Below the pieces are notes generated by a model. That model saw nothing but the letters and a program-made list of their open reading frames with translations, searched no databases and had not been told where the DNA came from. Positions 32,841 to 45,689 of a stretch of DNA of 64,000 bases are shown in pieces. Origin of the DNA: Rhea pennata (lineage: Eukaryota; Chordata; Aves; Rheiformes; Rheidae); NCBI RefSeq assembly GCF_028389875.1, contig NC_084670.1, positions 37,661,333 to 37,725,332 of the forward strand. The letters run 5' to 3'. A program made the translations under genes and the position numbers. Numbering within the stretch: the first letter of the stretch is position 1; every line of letters starts with the position of its first letter.

Positions 32841-34599
32841 ACAGAGGGGAGACATTTGCCCTGGGCTGCTGTGACTATGTAAGGCCAGCAGAACTGACGA
32901 TAACCCTCCAATTCTTTCTTTCTAGGTTGCTCCACTCATGTAGGCTCCAAGTGCAGTTCTAGTGCCCGAATGGCTGGAGGGAGGATGCCAGGGTGCATCG
33001 CTGTAGCTGTCAACATCTTTGCCAAGATCATGACCCTCTGAAAGCAGCTGCAAGTGAGTGAGGTGAGGCTACATATGGATGTGAAGGCTCCCCTCAATGC
33101 ACTTGGCTGCCATGGGTGACAGGGTGTGAGTTCACCTCCTGGTACCTCTGCTCTCCTTCTGCTTCCTCACGTCACAAATGCTATTACTACTGGCCTGCTC
33201 AGCAAATGCTATTGTGCCCCCTCCTTTCCTATGGGGCCTATAAAATGATCAGTAAGATGAATTAAAGACTCTTCTCATGAAGTGCAGCATGTCTTGAAGG
33301 CCTGTGTCTAAGTGCCTGAAAGCCTCCTGTGTGTGAGCTGAGGAAGTCTCACAGTGCTTTGACTTCTCACCCTGCAAGGGATGAAGATGTGCCCAGTACC
33401 AGGCAGCACATGGCACTAAGGCATCAGCCAGTGCCCCACAAACCCAGATATAGAGGCAAATCTCCTGCTCCAGAGCCTGTGTCCCCAGGGCAGCTGGCAT
33501 TTCAGCAGAGCTCCAGTCTGGGGCGGTCTCCTTGCTGGGGTCTGAGTTCAAAGACTCTGCATCCTTTCTCCCTTCACAGAGCCTCCCTGTCCAACTAAAG
33601 AAAGGAAAGGGACAGAGGTTGCCTTGGGCTCAGGAGACCGACAGGACCTCCAAGCATTTCTGAATTGTGTCTGTAACTTCAGCATTACAAAACGAATCCC
33701 CTAACCATTGTTCTCAGGTGGAGGTTCATGGCATGGTGGGGTCCAGGGACGAGGCAGCAGTCTGCTGTGCCCACAGGGAGCAGCCTCCTTCCCTCTGAAA
33801 GCAGCAGCATTGCCCAAGGAGCCAGCTGTGGCCCTGGTCTTGTGCTCAGGTTTTTCCACATGCCTTGTGAGCCCAGAGAGCCTTGGCCACCTTCTGGTGT
33901 CACCACAAGAGCTTTCGTGTGTGTCTGGGCTGAGGAGCCAGGGGAAGGTAGTGAGCAGAGCAGTGCCTGGGGAGTGTGTAAGTGGCGAGTTTCCTGCATC
34001 CTGAAGGAAAGGCTCTGGGGATTTGTCCTGCTCATGGCTTTGGTGTGGTGATCCAAAGAGCTGTGCAGACAGGCAGACTCATGGCTGTTTCTGACAGATG
34101 ACCAGTTGTCTTTAAGTTCCTGTTGATTTTTCCTGCCTTGAGGACACACCCTGGGAAACTGCTAGTCCCCTGCTGCTGAATAGACCTGTCCCATGGCTCT
34201 TGTGCCTGGAGAGAGTTTGTTGCTGGCAGCTCATGGCAGCTGCTCTGTTCCCCCTCTCCTGCTCTCTCTGACGAGAGGGAGAGGAAGCAACAGCCATATG
34301 GCTGCAGGTAGTGGAAAGCCTCGCTTGTCTCCCATGGGAGCAACCACTGAGCTACTCTAGTGGTGAGTGACATGCCACCTAAGACACACAGCTGTAAGCA
34401 GTGGGTTCCCAAGGGAGCTGTGAGCACAGATGTCCCCCAGTTATTTCTGAAGTACAAATAAAGAGTTTAAGGCATAGAGTCACATTTGGCCGTTCCAGCA
34501 TGTCCAGCTTCCCTGAATACCTCATACGCCAGCAGAAGGTGGCAGGCCATGAAAGCTGCCAGGCCAAACATGGCTGGGATGCTGAGAGTGACTTTTCTT
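32841..34599. other. No gene seen
   Basis: Several open frames of about 100-150 codons exist on both strands, but none has a domain or convincing codon pattern. No repeat family recognised. Confidence 0.45.
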
Positions 34600-35690
34600 C
34601 CCCTGGTGTGCCTGATAGGTCAGTTAAAGGCACATGTATGATATGTGTGCCTGTAAAGTCACTCGGGACTATGTTAATGACAGGTCAGTAGAAGGATGCT
34701 TGGATGCTGCTTGTGAGGTCACTTTGTTCTCTGGGGATGATCGACCATCAGCAGGCTCTTGGTTGGTGCAGGTTCCTGTGCTGTCACCTCTGTGTGTTCT
34801 CCAAATAAGCAGGAAACTGATTAATGGCTTCAGTGTGGACTTTGAGGTCCTTCCTGCCTGAGTACCTGATAGGTCAGCAGCAGGCTCGTGGGGAGGATGG
34901 GTGCTTGTGAGGTTCCTTTATCCTCAGAACATGGTAAGTGAGCTGCAGGCACCTGGCCTGGATGCTGACTGTGAGGTGACTTCTGCCTCAGCACCTCATA
35001 GGCCAGGAGGAGGCACCTACCTGCTGTTTGTGCAGATTGGGAGGTGCTTCTGCCTCAGTCCGTGACTGGCCAGCAGCAGGCAGATGGCTTCGAGACCAAG
35101 TGTGAGCTCAGTGGTGCCTTGGTGTGGGATAGGCCAGTAGCAGGCACACTGCTGCTGCTGACATTTTGTTAGGTCAATGGTGACTCAGTAGCTGATAGGG
35201 CAACTGCAGGGACACAGTTTCAGGGCTTAATGTGAGGCCCCTTTTCAATCCATACCTGGAAGGCCAGCATCAGGCACATTACTGCTGGCTGTCTCAGTGA
35301 GGATGTTATGCCTGAGAACCTGAGAGAGCAGCCACGTGCACGTGGCTTTGGTGATGATGCTGAGGTCATTGTGTCTCAAGACGTGCTAGACCAGGAGCTG
35401 GCACCTTGCTTCTGTTTGTTCTTGTGGGGTCCTTTCTGCCTCAGCCCCTTGCTGGCCAGCACAGGCATATTGGTGCGGTTAACGCTCGTAATGCCACTTC
35501 TGCCTCAGTCCGTGATGGGCCAGGAGCGGTCACATGGCTTTGATGCAGGTGGTGAGGTCACTTGTGCCTGTGGCCCTGGTAGGTCAGTGCCAGGCCCATG
35601 GCTGCTGTTTGTGCTTGTGAGGTCACTTCGGCCTCGGTACCTGCTAGGCCAGCAGGAGGCACATGGCTGTGATGCACCAATGGAGGGACA
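34600..35690 (+). repeat. Degenerate minisatellite, about 65-bp unit, about 17 copies
   Basis: The landmark CTGATAGGCCAGCAGCAGGC recurs with substitutions at about 34,611, 34,679, 34,739, 34,803, 34,864, 34,928, 34,993, 35,062, 35,126, 35,191, 35,255, 35,319, 35,384, 35,448, 35,510, 35,574 and 35,639. Steps are 60-69 bases. Between landmarks each unit tends to read ACATGGCTG...TGTGAGGTCACTTCTGCCTC. The units are well diverged, so the array is old. It is non-coding; an open frame at 35,308-35,778 is an accident of the units. Confidence 0.88.
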
Positions 35691-36882
35691 TTCAGGAGTC
35701 TTTAAGATTGCAGGATTAGTAACGCTGAGCTTGAGAGAAATTGTGTGTCAAGTACAGGAGTTTATTAGAGATAAGTGATTCCTATGCATATGACAGACGT
35801 TACACTCCAGTGACAGTTTTCCCCATGATCTCATCATGCTCAAGCTGTGCTGGGATGATTCATGTCCTCCCTGACAGCTGGCCTCAGGGTTCTCCCCACT
35901 GATGGGCGGGTTGTCAGGTCAGCAGGCTAGCTGGCAGCGAGTCTGAGTCCACACAGCGGTACGTGGCTTACTCTTTTATCCTTTTCGGGCTTAATTCGTT
36001 ATTCAGTCAAACACCACCAGACCACCCTTATGCCACAGTTATATGGCCACAGTCAATAACAACAGGCACAGGAAGCGATAACCCGGTGATCAGTCGACTA
36101 CAGTACACATGTTCAACAGACATCAGTACGCAGTTGATAACAACAGTACGTACATGAACAGGTCATTCAGTGGAGAAGTCCGTGGTATCTAGGTGACTAC
36201 CCTGTGAATCTGTGGTGTCACTTCCCCTTTGCTGACTAGGTTTGTTCAGCAATCATGGGGTCATTTGAGGATGTGCCACTAGGCTGCAGCAACCCCATAG
36301 CGTGGTGGCTCTGGTCGTGGTGCACCTGGGGCTCCTAAACTCTTGGGGAGTATCACAGAGCAAAGCCCCTTCTATGCGCTGCACCATCCTGAGTTCCATG
36401 CTTGCCTCTGCGGCACCTATCACACCCACCACATCGCCCATGTGGGTCTGCCCCCTAAATCCTGACCCATCAGCTCTCATCATGCATCCCAAGGCAGAGC
36501 TCCATGCATTCCCACAGCTCTGTCACATAAAGGGCAACTTCCCTTCCTGTTCCAGACCTATGGCCCTTTCAGTAGCAGACCCCCAGGATCTGCGGTTTCT
36601 CCAGTAGCCGGTTTGGACCACCTTGTCCCTCCAGTAGCAAACTCACAGTCCCTCTGGGCTCTCCAGTATCCAGCCCAGACTTAAGGCCTCTCTGGTAGCC
36701 TGCTCCCAAACCTCTTTTCCTACTTGCTAGCTAGTCTGGCTTGATGTGTGCTGGCAGTTACATGTGCTGACATGCCCACATAAACGTACACACTCCAGTC
36801 TCTCCAGCTGCTGGCATCCTAGGCATGTGGGCCCCTAGGATGTGTAGTTCCCCTTCCGGTGTCTGGCCCCGAGACCTCCTCT
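35691..36882. other. Possible reverse-oriented LTR; otherwise unassigned
   Basis: GTTTATTAGAGATAAG at about 35,759 is the complement of a CTAATAAAC polyadenylation context typical of bird LTRs. It lies right after the minisatellite, followed by a sequence with TTATATGG (about 36,040). I could not define ends, a target duplication or a second copy, so an LTR on the minus strand is only a suggestion. The remainder has no recognised gene. Confidence 0.3.
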
Positions 36883-36902
36883 CACACACACACACACACA
36901 CA
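36883..36902. repeat. (CA)10 microsatellite
   Basis: Twenty bases of perfect CA. Confidence 0.95.
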
Positions 36903-38429
36903 GAACAGAGATCCACCTCATCCCAGAAAATGGAGTTTACTAAGAAGACAGGAGAGGCTGGGGGGATAAGGAGCAGGGCATGACCAGACCGTTGTACTGG
37001 CCAGCAGTCTGTTTACATGACATCCGTTCCTCTTCTCTCCTTTTCCCTCTATTTTCTCATATTTGTTGCTCCTCAAACCACCTTAATACTGCCCCTTTCC
37101 TACCTTTGATCCTTCCCCAAACACTCCATAGTAAGTCTTGCACAATCCCAGCATCCCAGAATGACTCTCATACACCCATAGGCAGTAACTGTCCTCCTCA
37201 GTCTGCAATGGCTATCCTGGGAGGCTCCCAATATGCCCACTGGGTGCATGAGACTCATCTGGGTGGGTCTCACACATGGATATGTTGGACCTGGTTCTGA
37301 ATGAATGTTTCTCCCCAGTAATTTTTAATCATTTCTCTGAAAGCAGGGTGATTCATGTCCTAGAAATGCTGGTTCTTCCTCTTTCTTTCGTAGGGAAATG
37401 TGAGGAGTTAGGTCAGATTAAAATACTACGTAGTTTATGTGTCTAATCGAGCAGGCCATGGGCAGCCCACCTGACCATGACAAATATCCTGAGAACATCA
37501 ACTCCATATTGCATTTCTTTGCACTGATCATACCTGATAGGGGCCTTAGTATCCATAGATTGTGGTTGAGGCTCACTTTGTCATCATCAGAGAGACAGCG
37601 GGAGAATCTGGAAGATGATCTGTCTTCTTCTGAGGGAGACACAGAAATAAGCCCAGTGAATCACTCTGCTCCTTTTTCTGCCAGTGGTCAGCAACTCAGT
37701 TTTGAAAAGATATTACCTCAGATCCTTGTTCCACCCTGATCTTCTTCCCTAAACATTCCTTAGTCAGTTTTGCACAGTCCCCCAAGCACCTCTTGAATAT
37801 CCAAAGTCTTAATGTCTTATTTCCCACTTCTTATCTATTACAAAGTCTAGGTTGGCCCTCTCCAAAGCTATGCTTGTACTTTCTTCACGGCACATCAATT
37901 AATGACTGGGGAATGTTGGTCTTGGCATCATCTCTGTTACTCCTTGTCTATCGTGTTTATGTCTATGTGGGTTTTTTAAGTGCTCTCTCTTTACTTATTA
38001 TCCCTTTTGCACTGGAAAGCTCTATGACCAGATAATCTTCATGAAGCAGATGCTCTCACATTCGTCAAACCCTAATGTCAGCCAGACAAGCATACTGACC
38101 AGCAGCTTGTTGACGTGGAACTGCTGCCTTTCTTTGCCCCCCTCTTCCATTTTCCCATTTTTGCTCTTCTTGATTCCCCTGGACCTCCTCCTTTCCCTGC
38201 TTTTGTCTCTCTGTTTGAACATCCCAGCATAAGCTTTCTACACTCCCATAATCCTCATAAAACATGCTGGACCAAAAACTACACCGTCCCGCAAACCCCC
38301 TGCAATATCTCCAGGAGACCCCAGGTAATTTTGTGCCCTTGTGATCAATGAACGGAGTACTGCTTGATCCTCTGCAGGTCTGTCCTGAAGGTTTGTTCAG
38401 TTCCCATCCATCAGTGACCTGAGAGCTCT
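36903..38429. other. No gene established; weak internal repeats
   Basis: Three loosely similar pyrimidine-rich passages (about 37,070-37,160, 37,720-37,800 and 38,190-38,300) share a CCC(T/A)AAACA..CC...TTTTGCACA(G/A)TCCC pattern. A 100-codon plus frame at 37,437-37,739 has a serine/glutamate-rich core, which looks protein-like but has no recognised family. Confidence 0.4.
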
Positions 38430-38690
38430 GGTCTGTGTCGTCTGCTGCTCAGTACTCTAGAGGGCTCGTTGCTATTGATAGGAACCGCAATGCACTGCAG
38501 ATTTGGTCTGGCAGGAGCCTCCTGAAATTCAGGCAAGGAAAGGAGAGAGTCTTGAACCTGGGGTGGGATAACCCCAGTAGCCCTATGCAAAAGGTAAGCA
38601 TAGGCCTGACTGGTGAGAGATCAGCTTTTCAGAAGAGGAACCGAGGCTCTCGGAGAGAAAGCTGAGGAGGATTCAGGAGTCTTCCCTGGT
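38430..38690 (+). mobile_element. CR1 LINE fragment (RT C-terminal), decayed
   Basis: Plus-strand translation includes SGRSLLKFRQGKERVLNLGW, equivalent to the CR1 stretch AGRSLLKFNKGKCRVLHLGR, followed by DNP and a PMQ-like motif. Short and broken; ends approximate. Confidence 0.6.
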
Positions 38691-39211
38691 GGCAAACACC
38701 ATCAGCTAGGATGTAACTCCCAAGGTCCCACAACATAGGGAGATAAAGGAATTGAGATGCATGCGGAATGTGGCCCCCAAGCCTACTCCCGTCCTGGGCT
38801 CTGGAGGACTGGTAAAAGCTTTGCAATAGGAACGAGGGCTGTGAAGGGAAGCCTGATCATCCAAGAGTAAAAGATCTAGGAGGGAGGATGACAGTGTCAT
38901 CTCCCTACAACAAAGTGATGGGCGGGAAGCAGAGCTTCAGCTGGAGCCAGAGAAGAACAGCTGGAGTGGGTTTTGCTGTTCCCTCAGTGCCAGGGAAGGG
39001 GAGGGTGTGGAAAAGGGAGACCCAGGTGTTGCTTGAATCTCTTTTGCTAGCCCTCAGCAACAGGAACTGCCTGCCTCACCCAGGCATCTCCATCTCCTCT
39101 TAAAGTTGGAGAAAGCATGACTCCTTACCCCATCCAACTATCTTCTGCAACCCTAGCTGGTCCTTGAGGCTGTGCCAGGCCAGAAAATGGAATATAGTTG
39201 AGGTGAAATGG
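38691..39211. other. No gene seen; left flank of the satellite
   Basis: Ordinary-complexity DNA up to the satellite edge. No repeat or coding exon recognised. Confidence 0.45.
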
Positions 39212-40410
39212 ATTCTATCGAGTCACATACATTATATAGCAACCTCTTCTATCACAAAATATTATATCGCGCCACAAACATTCTATCGTGTCACATTCTA
39301 TCGCCTCACAAACATTCTATCGTGTCACAAACTTTCTATCGCGTCACATTCTATCACATCACAAAAAGTCTATCGCATCACAAACAGTTTTTCACGTCAC
39401 AATCTATCGCGTCACAAGCATTTTACCGCGTCACAAACATTCTATCGCGTCACATTCTATCGCGCCACAAACATTCTATCACGTCACAAATGTGCTATCG
39501 CGTCACATTCTATCGCATCACAAACATTGTATCGCGTCACAAACATTTTACCGCGTCACATTCTATCACGTCACAAACATTCTATCACGTCACATTCGAT
39601 CGCATCACAAACATTATATCGCGTCAAAAACTTTCTATCGTGTCACAAACAATCTATCACGTCACAAACGTTCTATCGCGTCATATTCTATAGCATCACA
39701 AACATTTTATCACGTCACATTCTATCGCATCAGAAATATTCTATTGCTTCACAAACGTTCTATCGCGTCACATTCTATACCATCACATTCTATCGCATCT
39801 AAAACATTCTATCGCACCACATTCTATCGCATCACATTTTATCACGTCACATTCTATCGCGACACATTCTATCGCGTCGCAAGCATTTTACTGCATCACA
39901 AACGTTATATCGCATGACATTCTACCGTGTCACAAAAATTTTATCGCGTCACATTCTATCGCGTCACATTCTATCGCGTCACATTCTATCGCGTCACATT
40001 CTACTGCATCACAAACATTCTATCGCATCACTTTCTATCGTATCACAAACATTCTATCACATCACAAAACATTCTATCTGTCACATTCTATCGCATCACA
40101 TTCTACTGCATCACAAACATTCTGTCGCATCACATTCTATCGAATCAAACATTCTATCACGTCACATTCTTTTGCATCACAAACATTCTATCATGTCACA
40201 AACGTTCTATCGCGTCACATTCTTTCGCATTAGATTCTATTGTGTCACAAACATTCTATCGCGTCGCATTCTATCGCGTCACATTCTATTGCATCACAAA
40301 AATTCTATCGCGTCACATTCTGTCGCGTCACGTTCTATCTCATCACAAACATTTTATCATGTCACAAACATTCCATCGCATCACATTCTATACCGTCACA
40401 TTCTATCGCG
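39212..40410 (+). repeat. Satellite array, part 1 (15/19-bp units)
   Basis: The first recognisable unit is ATTCTATCGAGTCAC at about 39,212. The edge units are degenerate (for example TATATAGC, TATCGCGCCAC), then the array becomes regular. Units are TATCGCGTCACATTC and TATCGCGTCACAAACATTC with CpG-type variants. The part ends at the LTR insertion. Confidence 0.97.
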
Positions 40411-40505
40411 TGTTCTAGTTAGATTCCCGGGGGCCAAACATCCGGTTTGGCCAGCCAGCACAAACACACACACACACACACAAACAACTCTTCAGTAGCA
40501 AGAAG

Positions 40506-40511
40506 TTTATT
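40506..40511 (-). terminator. LTR polyadenylation signal (array copy)
   Basis: Complement of AATAAA, the counterpart of 13,732-13,737. Confidence 0.6.
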
Positions 40512-40899
40512 AGTAGATACTTACAAACAGACCGACCTGATGGTAACCTCGAGAAGGACCACCTCAATGCTTGTCCCGATCGTCTGCATGGTGAGAGGGA
40601 GAGTCAGCAGGCACAATCTTTTCGGGCATCCCCGAGGAGGCAATGTGGTCCTCTGGTGTATAGAAGCCTCACCCTCCTTCGGAAAACTCCGACATTTATG
40701 ATTACTTGCGGTAGGCAGGAGTCCCGGCACGTGGGGCCAGCAAGTGCAGGGAGTCTAGCCCAGCTCCGCCCCAGTTGCATAACCGGGCTATGATACTGCA
40801 CACACGTGCAGACTTATTTCGGTGGCCACATTTGACTTTGGGGGTCGCTATTTCGCTACTCTTCAGCTTCTGACCTTCATGTTGACTGTTTCTCATGGT

Positions 40900-40926
40900 G
40901 ATTCTGTGGCTTCCAGCCACAGAATC
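40900..40926. repeat. Perfect 12-bp hairpin in array LTR
   Basis: GATTCTGTGGCT, loop TCC, AGCCACAGAATC: the mirror of 13,319-13,345, with the stem unchanged although the surrounding LTR has diverged. Confidence 0.9.
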
Positions 40927-41648
40927 GGTATGTGACCAACTGCTGCTCTTTCTCACAGATTTCCAAGACCTTGTTAGTTACTTGTCTGTATCCAGCTTAA
41001 CACAGCGGTATTGTTCTAGGCACTAAAAAGTTACAACACTAGACCATTCTCACCAAGTAGCAGGTGGTACAGACAAAAAAGTTGCAACAGGGACCATTCC
41101 CATCAAGTATCACGTAGCACGGATACATCGCATCACATTCTATCGCGTCACAAACATTCTATCGCGTCACATTCAGTCACATCACAAACGTTCTATGATG
41201 TCACATTCTATCGCATCACAAACATTGTATCACATCACAAACATTCTATCACGTCAGAAATGTTCTATCACGTCACATTCTATCGCGTAGGATTCTATTG
41301 CATCACAAACATTCTATCGCGTCACATTCTATCGCGTCGCATTCTATCACGTCGCATTCTATCGCGTCACAAACGTTTTATCATGTCACATTCTATTGCT
41401 TCATGAACATTATATCGCGTCATAAACATTCTATCGCCTCACATTCTATCGCGTGAGAAACATTCTATCAGGGCACAAACACTCTATCACGTAACATTCT
41501 AACACATCACAAATATTCTATTACGTCACAAACATTCTATCGCGCCACATTCTACTGCGTCACAAACATTCTATTACGTCACAAATCATTCTATCGTGTC
41601 ACATTCTATCGCGTCACAAACATTCTATCACGTCACAAACGCTCCATC

Positions 41649-42660
41649 ATGTCACATTCTATCGCATCACAAACATTCTACCGCATCACAAACATTCTGT
41701 CGCGTCACATTCTATCGCATCACAAACATTCTATCACGTCACTTTCTTTTGTGTCACAAATATTCTATCACGTCACAAGCGTTCTATCGCGTCACATTCT
41801 ATTGCGTCACATTCAGTCACGTCACATTCTATCGCGTCACAAACATTCTATCGTGTCAGAATCTATTGCGTGATAAACATTCTATCGGGTCACAAACATT
41901 CTATCACGTCACATTCTATCGCATCACAAATATTCTATTGCGTCACATTCTATTGCATCATATTCTATCACGTCACAAATATTCTATGGCGTCACAAACA
42001 TTCTATCGCGTCACGTTCGATCGCGACACATTCTATCACATCACAAACATTCTATCACTTCACATTCTATCGCGTCACATTCTATCATTTCACGTTCTAC
42101 CACGTCACAAACATTCTATCGCATCACAAACGTTCCATCATATCACATTCTATCGCATCACAAACATTCTATCACGTCACAAACGTTCTATCATGTCACA
42201 TTCTATCACATCACAAACATTCCATCGCGTCACATTCTATTGCTTCACAAACATTCTATCGCATCACAAACATTCTATCGTGTCATATTCTATAGCATCA
42301 CAAACATTTTATCACTTCACATTCTATCGCGTAACATTCTATCGCATCACAAACATTCTATCACGTCACATTCTATCACTTCACAACATTCTGTCGCGTC
42401 ACATTCTATCGCGTCACAAACATTCTATCGCGTCATATTTTATAGCATCACAAACATTTTATCACGTCACATTCTATCGCGTCACAAACGCTCATCATGT
42501 CACATTCTATCGCATCACAAACATTCTACCGCATCACAAACATTCTGTCGCGTCACATTCTATCGCATCACAAACATTCTATCACGTCACTTTCTTTTGT
42601 GTCACAAATATTCTATCACGTCACAAGCGTTCTATCGCGTCACATTCTATTGCGTCACAT
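41649..42660 (+). repeat. Higher-order repeat, 848-bp step (sub-domain A)
   Basis: The segment at 41,649-41,806 recurs base for base at 42,497-42,654, including odd variants such as ACTTTCTTTTGTGTCAC. A third, diverged copy with the same variant order starts near 43,465. Confidence 0.85.
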
Positions 42661-45600
42661 TCTATCGCATCACAAAAATTCTATTGCGTCACATTCAGTC
42701 ACGTCACAAACATTCTATCACGTCACATTCTATCGCGTCACAAACATTCTATCGCGTAAGAATCTATTGCGTGAGAAACATTCTATCGCGTCACAAACAT
42801 TCTATCGCGTCATATTTTATAGCATCACAAACATTTTATCACGTCACATTCTATCGTGTCACAAACATTCTATCGCGATACAAAAATTCTATCGCTTCAT
42901 ATTCTATAGCATCACAAACATTTTATCACGTCCCACTCCATCGCATCAGAAACATTCTATTGTTTCACAAACGTTCTAACGCGTCACATTCTATCGCGTC
43001 ACAAATATCCTATCGCAAGACATTGTCGCGTCACAAACATTGTATCGCGTCACAAACATTCTATCACGTCACAAACATTCTATCAGGTCAGTCTTTTGCG
43101 TCACAAACATTCTTCACGTCACAAACATTCTATCGCGTCACATTCTTTCACATCAGATTCTATCTTGTCACAAACATTCTATCGCGTCACAAACATTCTA
43201 TCGCGAAACAACAATTTTATCGCGTCGTATTCTATAGCATAACAAACATTTTATCACGTCACATTCTATTGCATCACAAAAATTCTATTGCATCACATTC
43301 TATCGCGTCACAGTATCGCGTCACAAGCATTTTATCACGTCAAATTCTATCGCGTCACATTCTATCGCCTAACATTCTATTGCATCACAAACATTCTATC
43401 GCATCACGTTCTATCGCGTCACAAACATTCTGTCGCATCACGTTCTATCGCGTCACAAACATTCTATCGCGTCACATTCTACCGCATTGCAAACATTCTG
43501 TCGCGTCACATTCTGTCGAATCACAAACATTCTATCACGTCGCACTCTTTTGTGTCAAAAAGATTCTATCACGTCACAAGCGTTCTATCGTGTCACATTC
43601 TTTGGCGTCAGATTCTATCGTGTCAAAGATATTCTATCGCGTCTCCTATCGCGTCACAATCTGTCGCATCACAAAAATTATATCGCGTCACATTCAGTCA
43701 CGTCACAAAAGTTCTATAACGTTCCATTCCATCACATTACAAACATTCTATCGCGTCACAAACATTCTATCGCATCACAGACATTCTATAATGTCACAAA
43801 CATTCTATTGCCTCGCATTTTATCGCATCACATTCTTTCGCATCACAAACATTATATCGCTTCACAAACATTTTAACACATCACATTCTATTGTGTCACA
43901 GACATTGTATCGCGTCACAGTCTATCATATCACAAACATTCTATCGCGTCACATTCTATCGCATCACATTCTATCGCATCACAAAAATTCTGTCCCGTCA
44001 TATTCTGTCGCCTGATGTTCTATTGCATCACAAATATTTTATCGTGTCACAGACATTCTATCGCGTCGCATTCTATACCGTCACATTCTATCGCGTCACA
44101 AACATTCTATTGTGTCACATTCTATCGCATCAGAAAAGTTCTATCGCGTCACATTCTATCGGATCACAAACATTCTAACGCATCACAAACATTCTATCAC
44201 GTCACAAATGTTCTATCGCGTAAGATTCTATAGCGTCACAAACATTCTATGGCGTCACATTCTACTGCGCCACAAACGTTCTATCACATCACATTCTATC
44301 GCGTCACAAACATTCTTTCGCGTCACAGTAACTCTATTGACTTACATTGTATCTCGTCACATTATATCGCGTCACAAAAATTCTATCACGTCACATTCTA
44401 TTGCATCACAAATATTCTATCGCGTCACAAACGTTCTATCATGTCACATTCTATCGCATCACAAGCAGTCTATCGCATCACAAACATTCTATCACGTCAC
44501 AAACGTTCTATCACATCACATTCTATCGCATCAGAAACATTCTATCGCATCACATTCTATCACATCATATTCTATCGCATCACAACCGTTTTATTACGTC
44601 ACAATCTATCGCGTCACAAACATTCTATTGCGTCACATTCTACTGCGCCACAAACGTTCTATCACATCACATTCTATCGCGTCACATTCTATCGCGTCAT
44701 ATTCTATAGCATCGCAAACATTCTGTCACGTCACAAAAATTCTATCACGTCACATTCTATTGCATCACAAACATTATATCACGTCACAAACGTTCTATCG
44801 CGTCACATTCTATCGTGTCAGATTCTATCGTATCACAAACATTCTATCGGATCACAAACATTCTATCGCGTCACATTCTATCGCATCACAAGCACTCTAT
44901 CGCATCACAAACATTCTATCACGTCACAAACGTTCTATCACGTCACATTCTATCGCATCACAAACATTCTATCGCGACACATTCTATTGCGTCACAAACA
45001 TTCTATCGCGTCACAAACATTCTATCGTGTCATATTCTATAGCATCACAAACATTTTATCACGTCACATTCTATCGCGTGACAAACATTCTATTGCGACA
45101 GAAAAATTCAATCGCGTCATATTCTATAGCATCACAAACGTTCTATCGCGTCACATTTTATCGCGTCAAATTCTATCGCGTCACAAACAGTATATCGCGT
45201 CAAAAACATCCAATCGCATGACATTCTATTGCGTCACAAGCATTGTATCGTGTCAAAAACATTCTATCACGACACATTCTACCGCATCACATTCTATTGC
45301 TTCACAAACGTTCCATCACGTCACATTCTATCGCGTCACATTCTATCATGTCACAAACATTCTATCGCGACACAGCAATTTTATCGTGTCGTATTCTATA
45401 ACATCAGGAACATTTTATCACGTTACATTGTATCGCATCACAAACATTGTATCGCGTCACATTCTATTGCGTCACAACCATTCTATAGCATCACAAACAT
45501 TCTCTCGCATAACATTCTATCGCTTCACAAACATTCTATCACGTCACATACTTTTCCATCAGATACTATCGTATCACAAACATTCTATCGTGTCACATTC

Positions 45601-45689
45601 TATCGCGTCACATTCTATCGCTTCACAAACAATCTGTCGCATCACATTCTATCGTGTCACAAACATTCTATCGCATCAGAAAACATTCT

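Larger units (their letters stand above)
40411..41127 (-). mobile_element. Solo LTR inserted into the satellite
   Basis: On the plus strand it begins TGTTCTAG and ends GGATACA, the TG...CA ends of an LTR lying on the minus strand. Flanks are TCGCG (40,406-40,410) and TCGCA (41,128-41,132), a plausible 5-base target duplication with one mismatch, although the satellite itself repeats TCGC. It is the same family as 13,117-13,909: shared hairpin, AATAAA (complement at 40,506-40,511) and a TG tract (about 25 bases, 40,461-40,486). No internal retroviral sequence, so a recombined solo LTR. Insertion clearly postdates the array around it. Confidence 0.88.

Noticed and set aside
35308..35778. 156-codon frame as a gene
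   Set aside because: Lies on the 65-bp minisatellite; composition follows the units.
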